Source: Anaerolineaceae bacterium UBA3924 (lineage in GTDB: Bacteria > Chloroflexota > Anaerolineae > Anaerolineales > Anaerolineaceae). Taken from it: a stretch of 64,000 bases of DNA. Numbering within the stretch: position 1 is the stretch's first letter; each line of letters opens with the position of its first letter. Under the pieces are notes generated by a model that saw only the letters and a list, made by a program, of their open reading frames with translations, searched no databases and was not told the DNA's origin. The position numbers were made by a program, and so were the translations under genes. This document shows, in pieces, positions 41,656-51,619 of the stretch. The stretch lies in contig DGEO01000013.1 of the NCBI GenBank assembly GCA_002385985.1, positions 24,963-88,962 of the forward strand, written 5' to 3'.

Positions 41656-43500
41656 ATGCAACCGAAACAGTCTCCGGACAGGACAGCCGTGTCCAACCTT
41701 CCGCCCGTTGTCAACGACTTCTGCATCACGTTCAGCACAGTGAACGGATCGGGCAGCGCTACTGCAAATACCACGATCCTGCGGGCGCTCTTCCGGATGG
41801 GTATCCCTGTTTCTGGCAAGAATATTTTCCCTTCCAATATCAAGGGCCTGCCCACCTGGTACACCATCCGGGTTAGCAAGGACGGCTACCTGGCCCGGGT
41901 TGCCGAGGATGACATTGTGGTCGCCATGAACGCGACCACGTTCAACCAGGAACTGGACAGCCTGGTGCCGGGTGGGGTGCTGCTGTACCCGGATGACCTC
42001 CCGGTGAAGGTGACTCGTGAGGACATCCACGCCTATACCATGCCGGTCAAGCAGCTGGTCAAGGAGGCCGACGCGCCGCCCAAGCTGCGGGATTACCTCT
42101 CCAACATGGTTTATGTGGGCGTGCTGGCGGAACTGCTGGGTATCGATCTGGACAAGATCTACGATGCGCTTGACTTCCACTTCAAAGGCAAGAAGAACGC
42201 CATCGATTCCAACTTCAACCTGATCCAGGCGGCGGCGAACTGGGCAAAGGAAAACCTGACCAAGACCGACCGCTACCGGGTGGAGCCGATGAACGGCACC
42301 GACGGCTACGTGATGGCGGACGGCAACACCGCCGCTGCCCTGGGTGCGCTGTACGGCGGGGTGCAGTTCGTGGGCTGGTATCCCATCACCCCGGCTTCCA
42401 GCCTGGTGGAATCGATGAATGAGTATATCTCCGAACTGCGCAAAGACCCGGTGACCGGCAAGAACACCATGGCCGTGGTCCAGGCGGAGGACGAGCTCTC
42501 AGCTGTTGGCATGGCGATCGGCGCCGGGTGGGGCGGCCTGCGGGCGATGACCTCCACCTCAGGGCCTGGGCTGAGCCTGATGGCTGAATATCTGGGCCTG
42601 GCCTATTACACCGAGGTGCCGGTGGTGGTCTGGGATGTGCAGCGCGTTGGTCCCAGCACCGGGCTTCCCACCCGCACCGCGCAGGGTGACCTGACCTTCG
42701 CCAGTTTCATCAGCCATGGTGACACCAACTACGTGCTGCTGCTGCCCGGTTCGGTGACCGAATGCTTTGAGTTTGGCTGGCGGGCGTTTGATATCGCCGA
42801 GCGGCTGCAAACACCAGTCATCGTGCTCTCCGACCTCGACCTGGGTATGAACCAGTGGATGACCCGCAGCTTTGAGTACCCGGACGAGCCCATGGACCGG
42901 GGTAAGGTGCTCTGGGAAGAGGACCTCGAGAAGATGCTGGAGAAGACCAACGGCAGCTGGGGCCGCTACCTGGACGTCGACGGGGACGGCATTCCCTACC
43001 GCACCGTGGTCGGCAACCGGCATCCCCGCAGCGCGTACTTCACCCGCGGCACCGGGCATGATGAGTTGGGCCGTTACTCGGAGGACCCCGAGGTGTGGCA
43101 GCGTGTTCTGGACCGTATCGCGAAGAAGTTCGAGACGGCCAAGAAATACATGCCCAGACCAGAAATCCATCCGCGCGAGAACGCGAAGATTGGGGTGATT
43201 GCCTTCGGGTCGACGGACCCGGCCATCAAGGAGGCCGGCGATCTGCTCGAAAAGGACGGCATCCCGGTGGATTACCTGCGGCTGCGGGCTATCCCGTTCA
43301 CCGAGGAAGTGGATGACTTCATCCAGCGGCATGAGAAGATCTGCGTGGTGGAAATGAACCAGCAGGGCCAGCTGCACCAGCTGCTGACGCTGGCTTATCC
43401 TCAGTATGCCACCCGGCTGCACAGCGCGGCCCATATGGACGGGCTGCCTTTGACCGCCCGCTGGGTTTACGACCAGATTCAATCTCTGGAGGAAAAGTAA
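41656..43500 (+). CDS. korA: 2-oxoacid:ferredoxin oxidoreductase, gamma-alpha fusion
   Basis: A 614-residue fusion. Residues 1-190 correspond to the gamma domain (FSTVNGSGSATANTTILRAL, PSNIKGLPTWYTIRVS) and 215-614 to the alpha subunit (ADGNTAAALGALYGGVQF, QAEDELSAVGMAIGAGWGG, TSGPGLSLMAEYLGLAY). With KorB it oxidises a 2-oxoacid such as 2-oxoglutarate or a branched-chain oxoacid to acyl-CoA, reducing ferredoxin. The ATG at 41656 follows GGAG. KorB begins one base after the stop. Confidence 0.93.
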   Translation: MQPKQSPDRTAVSNLPPVVNDFCITFSTVNGSGSATANTTILRALFRMGIPVSGKNIFPSNIKGLPTWYTIRVSKDGYLARVAEDDIVVAMNATTFNQELDSLVPGGVLLYPDDLPVKVTREDIHAYTMPVKQLVKEADAPPKLRDYLSNMVYVGVLAELLGIDLDKIYDALDFHFKGKKNAIDSNFNLIQAAANWAKENLTKTDRYRVEPMNGTDGYVMADGNTAAALGALYGGVQFVGWYPITPASSLVESMNEYISELRKDPVTGKNTMAVVQAEDELSAVGMAIGAGWGGLRAMTSTSGPGLSLMAEYLGLAYYTEVPVVVWDVQRVGPSTGLPTRTAQGDLTFASFISHGDTNYVLLLPGSVTECFEFGWRAFDIAERLQTPVIVLSDLDLGMNQWMTRSFEYPDEPMDRGKVLWEEDLEKMLEKTNGSWGRYLDVDGDGIPYRTVVGNRHPRSAYFTRGTGHDELGRYSEDPEVWQRVLDRIAKKFETAKKYMPRPEIHPRENAKIGVIAFGSTDPAIKEAGDLLEKDGIPVDYLRLRAIPFTEEVDDFIQRHEKICVVEMNQQGQLHQLLTLAYPQYATRLHSAAHMDGLPLTARWVYDQIQSLEEK

Positions 43501-43501
43501 A

Positions 43502-44551
43502 ATGACCAGCCAACCGACTGTTCGACAGCAAGCGGATACCAACGAAGCCGGGCTGACGCGGAACGATTATAAAGGCGCTCCCAGCACCTTGTGCCAGGGG
43601 TGCGGCCACAACTCCATCTCGGCGCAGATTGTCTCGGCGCTGTATGAGCTGAATGTGGTTCCGGAAGAGGTGGTCAAATTCAGCGGTATTGGCTGTTCCT
43701 CGAAGTCACCGACGTACTTCCTGAACCGCTCCTTTGCCTTCAACGGCGTGCACGGGCGCATGCCCTCGCTGGCGCTGGGCGCGCTGTTCGCCGACACCTC
43801 AGTCAAGGGGATCGGCGTAAGCGGCGACGGTGATACCGCCAGCATCGGCATGGGCCAGTTCAAGCATGTGATGCGCCGCAACCTGCCCCTGGTCTACATC
43901 GTCGAGAACAACGGCGTGTACGGCCTGACCAAAGGGCAGTTCTCCGCCACGGCGGAGCAGGGCCTGACCCTGAAGAAGCAGGGTACCAGCCGCTACCTGC
44001 CCGTGGACATCTGTATGGAAGCGCTGATCGCCAATGCCACCTTCGTGGCTCGCTCGTTCGCCGGCGATCCCAAGCAGGTGAAGGAACTGATAAAAGCGGC
44101 CTTCAGCCACCGGGGCATCGCAGTGATTGACATCATCAGCCCCTGCGTCACCTTCCACAACGTGGAGACCTCGATCCACTCCTACGCCTGGGGCAAGGAA
44201 AACGAGATGCCGCTGCACGAGATTTCCTACATCCCGGCGCGGGACGAGATCACCGTCGAGGATTTCGAGGAAGGCAGCGTGCGCACGGTCGAGCTGCACG
44301 ATGGGTCCGTGGTGATGCTCAAGAAGCTGGAGAGCGACTACGACCCGACCAATATCTACGAAGCGCTGCGCCGGCTGGAAGAGGCTGAGCGCAACCGCTG
44401 GCTGCTGACCGGGCTGCTGTATGTCAACCCGGACACGACGACGATCTTCGACCGCTACAATCTGGTGGACGAGCCGCTGAACCGCCTGTCGCCGGAACGG
44501 CTGCGCCCGCCGCGCGAATCCATGGCGAAGCTGAACGCGCTGATGTTCTAG
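43502..44551 (+). CDS. korB: 2-oxoacid:ferredoxin oxidoreductase, beta subunit
   Basis: A 349-residue subunit with the thiamine diphosphate site: LCQGCGHNSISAQIV near the N terminus, SGDGDTASIGMGQFKHVMRR and VENNGVYGLTKGQ. GIGCSSKSPTYF is conserved in beta subunits. Cysteines in GCGHNS and GCSSKS, with CVTFHN further on, are the expected iron-sulfur ligands. It lacks a separate ferredoxin-type delta subunit gene, which is common for two-subunit enzymes. A strong terminator follows 21 bases after the stop. Confidence 0.93.
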   Translation: MTSQPTVRQQADTNEAGLTRNDYKGAPSTLCQGCGHNSISAQIVSALYELNVVPEEVVKFSGIGCSSKSPTYFLNRSFAFNGVHGRMPSLALGALFADTSVKGIGVSGDGDTASIGMGQFKHVMRRNLPLVYIVENNGVYGLTKGQFSATAEQGLTLKKQGTSRYLPVDICMEALIANATFVARSFAGDPKQVKELIKAAFSHRGIAVIDIISPCVTFHNVETSIHSYAWGKENEMPLHEISYIPARDEITVEDFEEGSVRTVELHDGSVVMLKKLESDYDPTNIYEALRRLEEAERNRWLLTGLLYVNPDTTTIFDRYNLVDEPLNRLSPERLRPPRESMAKLNALMF

Positions 44552-44572
44552 CGCTCAGGTCGATAAATGATG

Positions 44573-44602
44573 AGGCTGGTCCGATCGGACCAGCCTTTTT
44601 TC
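44573..44602 (+). terminator. Terminator after korB
   Basis: AGGCTGGTCC (44573-44582) and GGACCAGCCT (44587-44596) form a perfect 10-bp stem with a GATC loop, followed by six T. It lies just before the convergent sulfurtransferase gene. Confidence 0.92.
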
Positions 44603-45451
44603 TTATCCTCGCTGGATGGGGCGCTCCGGGTCTTGAATCCATTCGCTCCATCCGCCCGGGTAGAGATTCGCGCCAGGCAGCCCGGCTGCCTCCATGGCGG
44701 CCAGGTTGAAGCAGGCGGTCACGCCGGAGCCGCAGTAGAACACGGCCTGTTCTGGAGAAAACCCGTCCAGCAGGGCGAGGAACTCGGCCCGAAGCTGCTC
44801 TGCGGGCTTGAGCCTGCCTTCCGGGGTCAGGTTTTCGCCGTGAAACCGGTTGACCGCGCCGGGAATGTGACCGGCCACCCGGTCGATCGGCTCGATCTCG
44901 CCGCGGTAGCGCTGCGGAGCGCGGGAATCGACCAGCTGGAAAGGCTGATCGCTGCCGATAAGCCGGAGCAGCTCCCCGGCGGAAATCAACTTTCTCTGGT
45001 CAAACGTGCCGGTGAACTCCCGTGCGGTGCTGTGCTCCCCGCAGGAACGCTGCGGGTACCCTTCCTGGAGCCAGAGGTTGAAATCGCCTTCCAGGATGGA
45101 TACGCGGGTGTGACCGCACAGCCGCAGCAGGTACCACAGGCGGGCAGCGTAGGACCCGCTCTGGCTGTCATAGGCGACCACCTGTGTGTCCGGGCCGATC
45201 CCCCACTGGCCGAACTTCTTCGCGAGTGTGTCAGGATCGGGGAGCGGGTGCCGGCCGGAGTCTGGAGTCACCGGCCCGGAGAGGTCTAGCTCGATGTCGG
45301 CGAACACAGCGCCGGGGATGTGGCTCCGGAGGTAGTCCTCTCGCCCCCAGGAGGGATTGGACAGATCGAAGCGGCAGTCGATGATGACCCAGTCGGGGTC
45401 ATTGAGGTGCGCGCACAGCTCGTCTGCGCTGATGAAGGTGCTGAAGGTCAT
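44603..45451 (-). CDS. Thiosulfate/3-mercaptopyruvate sulfurtransferase
   Basis: A 282-residue protein with two rhodanese domains. The N-terminal half (VIIDCRFDL, YLRSHIPGAVFADIE) is inactive, and the C-terminal half has the active loop FYCGSGVTACFNLAAM with the nucleophile cysteine. The CGSGVTA loop is more like the mercaptopyruvate type than the CRxGxR of thiosulfate sulfurtransferases. Its start overlaps the pyk stop by four bases (ATGA), so it is the last gene of the argF operon. Confidence 0.92.
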   Translation of the reverse strand: MTFSTFISADELCAHLNDPDWVIIDCRFDLSNPSWGREDYLRSHIPGAVFADIELDLSGPVTPDSGRHPLPDPDTLAKKFGQWGIGPDTQVVAYDSQSGSYAARLWYLLRLCGHTRVSILEGDFNLWLQEGYPQRSCGEHSTAREFTGTFDQRKLISAGELLRLIGSDQPFQLVDSRAPQRYRGEIEPIDRVAGHIPGAVNRFHGENLTPEGRLKPAEQLRAEFLALLDGFSPEQAVFYCGSGVTACFNLAAMEAAGLPGANLYPGGWSEWIQDPERPIQRG

Positions 45452-46911
45452 GATGAACCCGTGTCTCCCAGGGTGTAGAGGAGGGCGAAGTTGGGCAGGC
45501 GTCGCTCGCCGACGGGGTAGCCGCTGATGAAGACGATTTGCTGGCCGGGCTGCAGATCAGTGGAGGCGGCGATGCCCACCTCCACATGGCTGAGCATCGA
45601 TTCGACCGAGGACGCATAGGGGACCAGGAAGGCCTTCACCCCCCACAGCAGGCCCAGACGCCGGTAAGTGCGCTCTTCGGGCGTGAAGGCCAGGATGGGC
45701 ACCTTGGGCCGGGCTTTGGACATGAGCACCGCCGTGCGGCCGGTCTGGGTGAACAGGGCGACGTTGGCAACGTTGCGGTCCTCGGCCAGCTCTTTGGCCG
45801 CCCGGGCGATGGAGATGGAGTCCTCCTGGGGCACCTCGTCAGGGAACTGGATGCCGTGTCCCCATTTATCGGCGTTGGCTTCGGCCTCCCGGATGATGGA
45901 GTCCATCATGGTCACCGCTTCGACCGGATATTCGCCGCTGGCGGTTTCGCCGGAGAGCATGACCGCGTCCGTCCCGTCGAAGATGGCATTGGCCACGTCC
46001 GAAGCTTCGGCGCGGGTCGGGCGGGGGTTGTGGATCATCGAATCGAGCATCTGGGTAGCGGTGATGACGATTTTCGCGTGGCGGTGAGCCAGCTCGATCA
46101 GCCGCTTCTGGATGATGGGCACCAGCGCCGGGGAGGTTTCGACGGCCAGGTCGCCGCGGGCGACCATGACGCCGTCGGCGGCGTGGATGATCTCGTGCAG
46201 GTGGTCCAGCGCTTCGGGCCGCTCGATCTTGGCGATGATGGGGGTATCCAGCTTATTCGGATCGATCTCGCGGATGGCATGGCGCACGACTTCGATATCC
46301 TGCGGCTGGCGAACGAAAGAGATGGCCAGCACATCGATGCCGTGCTTCAGCCCGAACTCCAGATCCAGGCGGTCTTTTTCGGTGAAGGCAGGGATGTCCA
46401 GGCTGGCGCCGGGCAGGTTGACGCCTTTGTGTGATTTGAGCAAGCCGCCGAGCATCACCCGGGCTTCGACAACATCGCCGCGGACCTCGGTCACTTGCAG
46501 TTCCAGCTGGCCGTCGTCCAGCAGCACCCGGTTGCCCGGCCGGACGCTGCGGGCCAGCTGAGGCACGTCCATGGGAATGCGGATCGAACCGCCGCCGGAG
46601 GGCGGCTCAGCTCCGTCGGAGTCGGTCGGGGCCAGCAGCACCACCTGCCCGGCCTTCAGGGGGATGCCGCCGTCGGGCAGATCGCCGACGCGCATTTTCG
46701 GCCCCTGCAGGTCCTGCAGGATGGTGACGGGCCGGTCGAACTCCTTCGACAGGGCACGCAGGAGGCGGATGCGCTCCAGGTGTTCCTCATGCGTGCCGTG
46801 TGAGAAATTCAACCTGGCGACATCGACCCCGGCCTGAATCAGGCTGCGAAGCACAGGCTCCGAGTCGACGCTCGGGCCTATGGTGGCGACAATCCTGGCC
46901 TTACGGACCAT
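45448..46911 (-). CDS. pyk: Pyruvate kinase
   Basis: A 487-residue glycolytic enzyme making ATP and pyruvate from phosphoenolpyruvate. RKARIVATIGPSVDSEPVL, VARLNFSHGTHEEH, the metal and substrate helix VMVARGDLAVE, and TATQMLDSMIHNPRPTRAE are all present, followed by the C-terminal allosteric domain (IARAAKELAEDRNVAN and the final GERRLPNFALLYTLG). Length fits the common 470-500. It is cotranscribed with a CoA-transferase upstream and a sulfurtransferase downstream, an unusual setting. Confidence 0.96.
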   Translation of the reverse strand: MVRKARIVATIGPSVDSEPVLRSLIQAGVDVARLNFSHGTHEEHLERIRLLRALSKEFDRPVTILQDLQGPKMRVGDLPDGGIPLKAGQVVLLAPTDSDGAEPPSGGGSIRIPMDVPQLARSVRPGNRVLLDDGQLELQVTEVRGDVVEARVMLGGLLKSHKGVNLPGASLDIPAFTEKDRLDLEFGLKHGIDVLAISFVRQPQDIEVVRHAIREIDPNKLDTPIIAKIERPEALDHLHEIIHAADGVMVARGDLAVETSPALVPIIQKRLIELAHRHAKIVITATQMLDSMIHNPRPTRAEASDVANAIFDGTDAVMLSGETASGEYPVEAVTMMDSIIREAEANADKWGHGIQFPDEVPQEDSISIARAAKELAEDRNVANVALFTQTGRTAVLMSKARPKVPILAFTPEERTYRRLGLLWGVKAFLVPYASSVESMLSHVEVGIAASTDLQPGQQIVFISGYPVGERRLPNFALLYTLGDTGSS

Positions 46912-46948
46912 GGTTCACCCTCCCCGGTTGGCAGCGGTATTTACTTGA

Positions 46949-48259
46949 TTATATATAGTTCAACTGCCTGGCAGCGTGCGTCAGCTCGTCTCGGAAGTCC
47001 GGGTGGGCGATGGAGATCAGCAGTCTGGTGCGCTCGCGAACGGAGCGGCCGTACAGGTCGACCATGCCGTACTCGGTGACGATGTAGTGCACGTGGTTCC
47101 GCGAGGTGACCACGCCGGAGCCTTCTTTCAGCGTGGGCACGATTCGGCTCACCACGGTGCCATCCCTGAGCGTGGTTGTGGAAGGCATGGCGATGATCGG
47201 CAGACCGCCTTCTGAGAGGCTGGCGCCGTAGATGAAGTCCATCTGCCCGCCGACGCCGCTGTAGAAGCGCGTCCCAATGCTGTCAGCGCAGACCTGTCCG
47301 GTGAAATCCACCGCGATGGCCGAGTTGAGGGCCACCATGTGGGGATTTTTGGCGATGTTGAAAGGGTTGTTGACGTACTCGGTGCGCTGCAGCTCGATGG
47401 CGGGGTTGTTGTCGGCCCACTCGTACAGGCGGCGGGTGCCAAGCAGGAAACCGGCGGTGATCTTTCCGGTATTGATGGCCTTCCGCCGCCCGTTGATCAC
47501 CCCGGCCTCGACCAGTTCAATCACGCCGTCTGAAAACAGCTCGGTGTGAATGCCAAGGTCCTTCTTGTGCTTGAGGAAACCCAGCACCGCGTTGGGGATC
47601 GCGCCGATGCCGGTTTGCAGGGTGGCGCCGTCCTGGATGCGCTCGGCGATGAATCCGGCGATTTTCTGGACCACGTCTGCGTTGTTCTCGTCACTCATCG
47701 ACAGTTCCGAGAGGGGATAGTCCACGGGGACGATGTAGTCGATTTCGCTGACATGGACCTTTGTGTCGCCCAGCATGCGGGGCATTTGCTGGTTGACTTC
47801 AGCGATGATGATGCGGGCTGACTCCGCGGCTGTGCGTGTCAGCCCGGCCTCGATTCCGTAAGTGCAGTAGCCCTCCTCATCCGGCGGAGAAAGATGGACC
47901 AGAGCGACGTCCAGGGGGAGTATCCCGCGCTTGAACAGCAGCGGAAACTCGGACAGGAGAACCGGGGTGAAATCCGCGCGACCTTCCCAGATGGCCTGGC
48001 GGACGTTGGCGCTGATGAACAGCGAGTTCACCCGCAGATGTCCCTGCATTTCTGGAGCTACATACTCGCTCCCGGCGACGGTGAGTGCCTGACAGATTTC
48101 GACGTTCTCAAGTTCAGGTGCCCGGGCGACGAGCGCATCGAGCAGTTTATGCGGTACGGAGCAGTTGCCGGTCAAGAACACTCTGTTGTTGCTCTGGATC
48201 GCCTGAACGGCCACTTCCGGTGATACACAGCGGGAGCGGTATGTCTCTCTCCAGTCCAT
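46949..48259 (-). CDS. Acetyl-CoA hydrolase/transferase-family protein
   Basis: A 436-residue enzyme of the 4-hydroxybutyrate/acetate CoA-transferase family (Cat1/Cat2-like). [48 protein letters not shown] and [12 protein letters not shown] match. [13 protein letters not shown] and [20 protein letters not shown] are typical of the C terminus. It moves CoA between acetate and another acid, or hydrolyses acetyl-CoA. It lies between rocD and pyk on the same transcript and may recover energy from acyl-CoA. Confidence 0.92.
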   Translation of the reverse strand: MDWRETYRSRCVSPEVAVQAIQSNNRVFLTGNCSVPHKLLDALVARAPELENVEICQALTVAGSEYVAPEMQGHLRVNSLFISANVRQAIWEGRADFTPVLLSEFPLLFKRGILPLDVALVHLSPPDEEGYCTYGIEAGLTRTAAESARIIIAEVNQQMPRMLGDTKVHVSEIDYIVPVDYPLSELSMSDENNADVVQKIAGFIAERIQDGATLQTGIGAIPNAVLGFLKHKKDLGIHTELFSDGVIELVEAGVINGRRKAINTGKITAGFLLGTRRLYEWADNNPAIELQRTEYVNNPFNIAKNPHMVALNSAIAVDFTGQVCADSIGTRFYSGVGGQMDFIYGASLSEGGLPIIAMPSTTTLRDGTVVSRIVPTLKEGSGVVTSRNHVHYIVTEYGMVDLYGRSVRERTRLLISIAHPDFRDELTHAARQLNYI

Positions 48260-48296
48260 CTTTTCTCCGATGAAAGGTGGGCTATGTTGTAATGGG

Positions 48297-49514
48297 CTAT
48301 TCCATTGTTAAGACTTTGCGGATGCGCTCAAGCGCCCAGTCGATGGTCTCTTTGTCGATGATCAACGGCGGGGCGAAGCGGATGACGGTTTCGTGGGTTT
48401 CCTTGGCAAGCACGCCTTCTTTTTCCAGCGCTTCGCAGAAGCGGCGGGCGCCGCCAGCCTCGGGTTTCAGCTCAACAGCAATGAGCAAACCGCGGCCGCG
48501 AACCTCTTTGACGTGCTTGCTCGGGATTTCGGCCAGCTGTTCGAGGAAGTACTTGCCCAGCTCTGCGGAGCGTTCCACCAGTTTCTCGTCCACAAGGACT
48601 ATCATAGCGGCGCGCGATACGGCCGCGGCCAGGGGGTTCCCGCCGAAGGTGGAGCCGTGCTCGCCGGGGGTGAACAAGCCCATGACGGGGCGGTCGGCCA
48701 CGACGGCGGAGACGGGATAGAACCCGCCGCCCAGCGCCTTGCCGATGCAGACCATATCCGGGCGCACACCTTCGTGCTCGAAGGCGAACATCTTGCCCGT
48801 GCGGCCCAGGCCGGTCTGGATTTCGTCGGCGATGAAGAGCACGTTGTTCCTGTCGCAGATCTCGCGGATCTTGCGCAGGTAACCGGCCGGCGGGATCACC
48901 ACACCGGCTTCTCCCTGAATGGGCTCCACCAGAATGGCGGCGGTGTTGGGGGTGACGGCCTTCTCGATGGCTTCCGCATCGCCGTAGGGGACGACCTTGA
49001 AGCCGGGGGTGAAGGGGCCGAAGTCGTCACGGTAGAGCGGCTCGGTCGAGAAGGAAACAATGGTCACGGTGCGGCCGTGGAAGTTTCCTTCGACAACGAT
49101 GATCTCCGCCTGATGGCGGGGGACCTTCTTCACCAGATAGGCCCATTTGCGAGCCAGCTTGAGTGCAGTTTCCACCGCTTCAGCGCCGCTGTTCATCGGC
49201 AGTGACATCTCATACCCGGTCAGCTCGCTGAGCTCCTTGTACCACAGGGGAAGCTGGTCATTGCGGAAGGCGCGAGAGGTCAGAGTCATCTTCTGAGCCT
49301 GCTCGGTCATCGCCTTGAGAATGGCCGGGTGGACGTGGCCCTGGTTCAGCGCGGAGTACGCGCTCAGGCAGTCCAGATAGCGGTTGCCTTCCACATCGTA
49401 GACCCAGACGCCTTCCCCGCGATCGAGCACGACGTCCAGGGGGTGGTAGTTGTGCGCGCCGTATTTTTCTTCCAGTTCAATGTAGTACGAGTTGGTGGCT
49501 GTGGATGTCTCCAT
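48297..49514 (-). CDS. rocD: Ornithine aminotransferase
   Basis: A 405-residue pyridoxal-phosphate enzyme of class [29 protein letters not shown] is a characteristic N terminus of ornithine-delta aminotransferases. [35 protein letters not shown], and the catalytic lysine in [16 protein letters not shown] follow. It converts ornithine and 2-oxoglutarate to glutamate semialdehyde and glutamate. It starts two bases after the argF stop, so the two enzymes that use ornithine are made together. An acetylornithine role is less likely given the sequence. Confidence 0.92.
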   Translation of the reverse strand: METSTATNSYYIELEEKYGAHNYHPLDVVLDRGEGVWVYDVEGNRYLDCLSAYSALNQGHVHPAILKAMTEQAQKMTLTSRAFRNDQLPLWYKELSELTGYEMSLPMNSGAEAVETALKLARKWAYLVKKVPRHQAEIIVVEGNFHGRTVTIVSFSTEPLYRDDFGPFTPGFKVVPYGDAEAIEKAVTPNTAAILVEPIQGEAGVVIPPAGYLRKIREICDRNNVLFIADEIQTGLGRTGKMFAFEHEGVRPDMVCIGKALGGGFYPVSAVVADRPVMGLFTPGEHGSTFGGNPLAAAVSRAAMIVLVDEKLVERSAELGKYFLEQLAEIPSKHVKEVRGRGLLIAVELKPEAGGARRFCEALEKEGVLAKETHETVIRFAPPLIIDKETIDWALERIRKVLTME

Positions 49515-49516
49515 TT

Positions 49517-50443
49517 CTATCCCTTTCCAAACAAACGAACCAGGATCGCTTTCTGCGCGTGCAGACGGTTGTGGGCCTGCGGGAAGAGCATCGAGTGCGG
49601 CCCGTCGGCAACTTCGTCCGTGATCTCCTGACCGCGGTGAGCTGGCAGGCAGTGCATGACGATCACATCCGGATCCGCTTCCGTGAGCAGCTGATCGTTC
49701 ACCTGGTACCCGTCAAATGCCTTCTCCCGGAGGGCCTTTTCTTCTTCCTGGCCCATGCTGACCCAGGTGTCAGTGTAGATGACGTGAGCGCCTTTCACGG
49801 CCTCATGGATGTCATTGACGAAGGTCAGCTTCGAGCCGGTCTTGCTGGCGATATCCTTCGCGATTTGAACGGCGTTTTCAGGCAGTTCATAGCCCTTCGG
49901 CGAAGCGATGGAGAAATTGGCGCCGAGCTTGGCGCTGACGTGCATCAGGGAAACGGCCACGTTGTTGCCGTCACCGACGAAGGATACGTTGAGGCCCTTC
50001 AGAGAGCCGAATTTCTCATAAATGGTCAGGGCATCCGCCATCGCCTGACAGGGGTGATTGTAGTCGCTCAGGCCGTTGATGACCGGAACATTGGCCCAAC
50101 GGGCCAGCTCGCAGACGTGTTCGTGATCGAAGACACGCGCCATGATGGCGTCGACATAGCCCTCCAGTACGCGGGCGATGTCGGCAACCGATTCGCGCTT
50201 GCCCAGACCGATCTCATTCGGTGAGAGGTACAGAGCATCCCCCCCGACATGGCGCATCGCCATGTCGAAACTTACCCGGGTTCGCAAGCTCGGTTTCTGG
50301 AAAATCATCGCGAGAACTTTACCCTGCAGGTAGGGCTTGTTCCCGCCGGCCTGGTGCTCTTTCTTGAGCGTTACCGCCAGATCGAGCAGGTCCTGGATTT
50401 CTTCCGATGAGTAGTCGGCGATCGCGAGGAAGTCTCTCTTCAT
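49517..50443 (-). CDS. argF: Ornithine carbamoyltransferase
   Basis: A 308-residue enzyme joining carbamoyl phosphate and ornithine to give citrulline, or the reverse in catabolism. Carbamoyl phosphate site: [13 protein letters not shown]. Ornithine site: [13 protein letters not shown] and the loop VSMGQEEEK. Further landmarks: [15 protein letters not shown]. The start is placed at MKRDFLAI because it matches family starts and follows AGGTG; the frame is open 18 codons upstream. It heads the operon and has its own promoter. Confidence 0.95.
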   Translation of the reverse strand: MKRDFLAIADYSSEEIQDLLDLAVTLKKEHQAGGNKPYLQGKVLAMIFQKPSLRTRVSFDMAMRHVGGDALYLSPNEIGLGKRESVADIARVLEGYVDAIMARVFDHEHVCELARWANVPVINGLSDYNHPCQAMADALTIYEKFGSLKGLNVSFVGDGNNVAVSLMHVSAKLGANFSIASPKGYELPENAVQIAKDIASKTGSKLTFVNDIHEAVKGAHVIYTDTWVSMGQEEEKALREKAFDGYQVNDQLLTEADPDVIVMHCLPAHRGQEITDEVADGPHSMLFPQAHNRLHAQKAILVRLFGKG

Positions 50444-50487
50444 ATTTTGCACCTCAGTAGATGAAATGGATGGAGAATGCCTCAATG

Positions 50488-50517
50488 AGTATATCATACC
50501 CCCTGAGCGGAGGTCAC
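50488..50517 (-). promoter_or_regulatory. Promoter of the argF operon
   Basis: On the minus strand, GTGACC (50517-50512) and TATACT (50493-50488) are separated by 18 bases. Transcription would start near 50480, about 37 bases before argF. Confidence 0.55.
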
Positions 50518-50543
50518 TTGACGAAAGAGAGGACTAAGCCGGT

Positions 50544-50620
50544 TGAAAGTCACTCAATTGGAGGGCAGGGCAATATCCCCGGCGGAAAGATTTGACTTTC
50601 AGCCCGTGTGTACATAAGAT
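50544..50620 (+). promoter_or_regulatory. ctaA promoter with a spaced inverted repeat
   Basis: TTGACT (50592-50597), 17 bases, and TAAGAT (50615-50620) make a plausible sigma70 promoter for ctaA. TGAAAGTCA (50544-50552) and TGACTTTCA (50593-50601) are exact 9-bp inverted copies separated by 40 bases; the second covers the -35 box. Confidence 0.6.
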
Positions 50621-50650
50621 GGTGTCAGGAAATACGCAGCGGGGTCAACG

Positions 50651-51619
50651 ATGGTCAACACACGATTCTCACGCTTTGCCCGGGGCGTACTGGGCTACAA
50701 TCTGGCAGTCATCCTGTGGGGGGCTTACGTCCGGGCGACCGGGTCCGGTGCGGGCTGCGGCGCGCACTGGCCTTTGTGCAACGGCGAAATCATCCCACGG
50801 GCGCCGCAGGTGGAAACGGTGGTGGAGTTCACCCACCGCGTGACCAGCGGCCTGGTGCTGGTGCTAGCGGTCGCGCTTGTGGTCTGGGCCTGGAGGGCCT
50901 ACCCGCCCCGGCATACCGTCCGGTTTGGGGCGGCGACGGCGCTGGTGTTCACCCTGACCGAAGCGCTGGTCGGCGCCGGGCTGGTGCTGTTTGAGATGGT
51001 GGCCGATAACACCTCCATCGAACGGGCCTTCTGGATGATGGGGCACCTGGCCAACACCTTCATCCTGCTGGCAGCGCTCACTCTGACGGCGCTGTGGTCC
51101 AGTCAGGAGGAACCGCGCGGCCTGATCTGGAACAGCAGGCTGGGGACGCCGCTGGTACTGGGTGTAGTGGCCATGATCGTGCTGGGGGCCAGCGGGGCGG
51201 TTACCGCGCTGGGGGATACGCTTTTCCCGGTCAGCTCGCTGGCGGAGGGGATCCGCCAGGATTTCTCGCCCACGGCGCATTTCCTCGTGCGGCTGAGGAT
51301 CTTTCACCCCATCATCGCCGTGATCGTGGGGGCTTATCTGGCAGGGATGGGCTGGTGGATGCGCGCGCAGCTGCCCGAACGGGCCGTGGAGCGGCTCAGC
51401 CTGGCGCTGGCAGGGCTGTTCGCCGCCCAGTTAGTTCTTGGAGTGATCAACGTGCTGCTGCTGGCACCGGTCTGGATGCAGCTGGTGCACCTGCTGTTCG
51501 CTGATCTGGTGTGGATATGTCTGGTCCTGCTGGGCGGGTACGTGCTGGGGCAGCCCCAGCCGGCGGCGAGCCCGGTTGATCATCCAGTCCATCACCGGGT
51601 AAAACAGGCTTCCCAGTAA
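50651..51619 (+). CDS. ctaA: Heme A synthase (COX15/CtaA family)
   Basis: A 322-residue membrane protein with eight predicted helices that oxidises heme O to heme A for aa3-type oxidases. Conserved histidines are in EFTHRVTSG, MMGHLANT, LRIFHPIIA and QLVHLLFADLVW. The extracellular pair of cysteines (GAGCGAHWPLCNG) typical of many CtaA proteins is present. The presence of this enzyme suggests that the organism, or its ancestor, uses oxygen at some point. Its 3' end runs 189 bases into the opposing SDR gene; the last histidine lies in that shared part, so the overlap is real for ctaA up to at least 51540. Confidence 0.92.
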   Translation: MVNTRFSRFARGVLGYNLAVILWGAYVRATGSGAGCGAHWPLCNGEIIPRAPQVETVVEFTHRVTSGLVLVLAVALVVWAWRAYPPRHTVRFGAATALVFTLTEALVGAGLVLFEMVADNTSIERAFWMMGHLANTFILLAALTLTALWSSQEEPRGLIWNSRLGTPLVLGVVAMIVLGASGAVTALGDTLFPVSSLAEGIRQDFSPTAHFLVRLRIFHPIIAVIVGAYLAGMGWWMRAQLPERAVERLSLALAGLFAAQLVLGVINVLLLAPVWMQLVHLLFADLVWICLVLLGGYVLGQPQPAASPVDHPVHHRVKQASQ

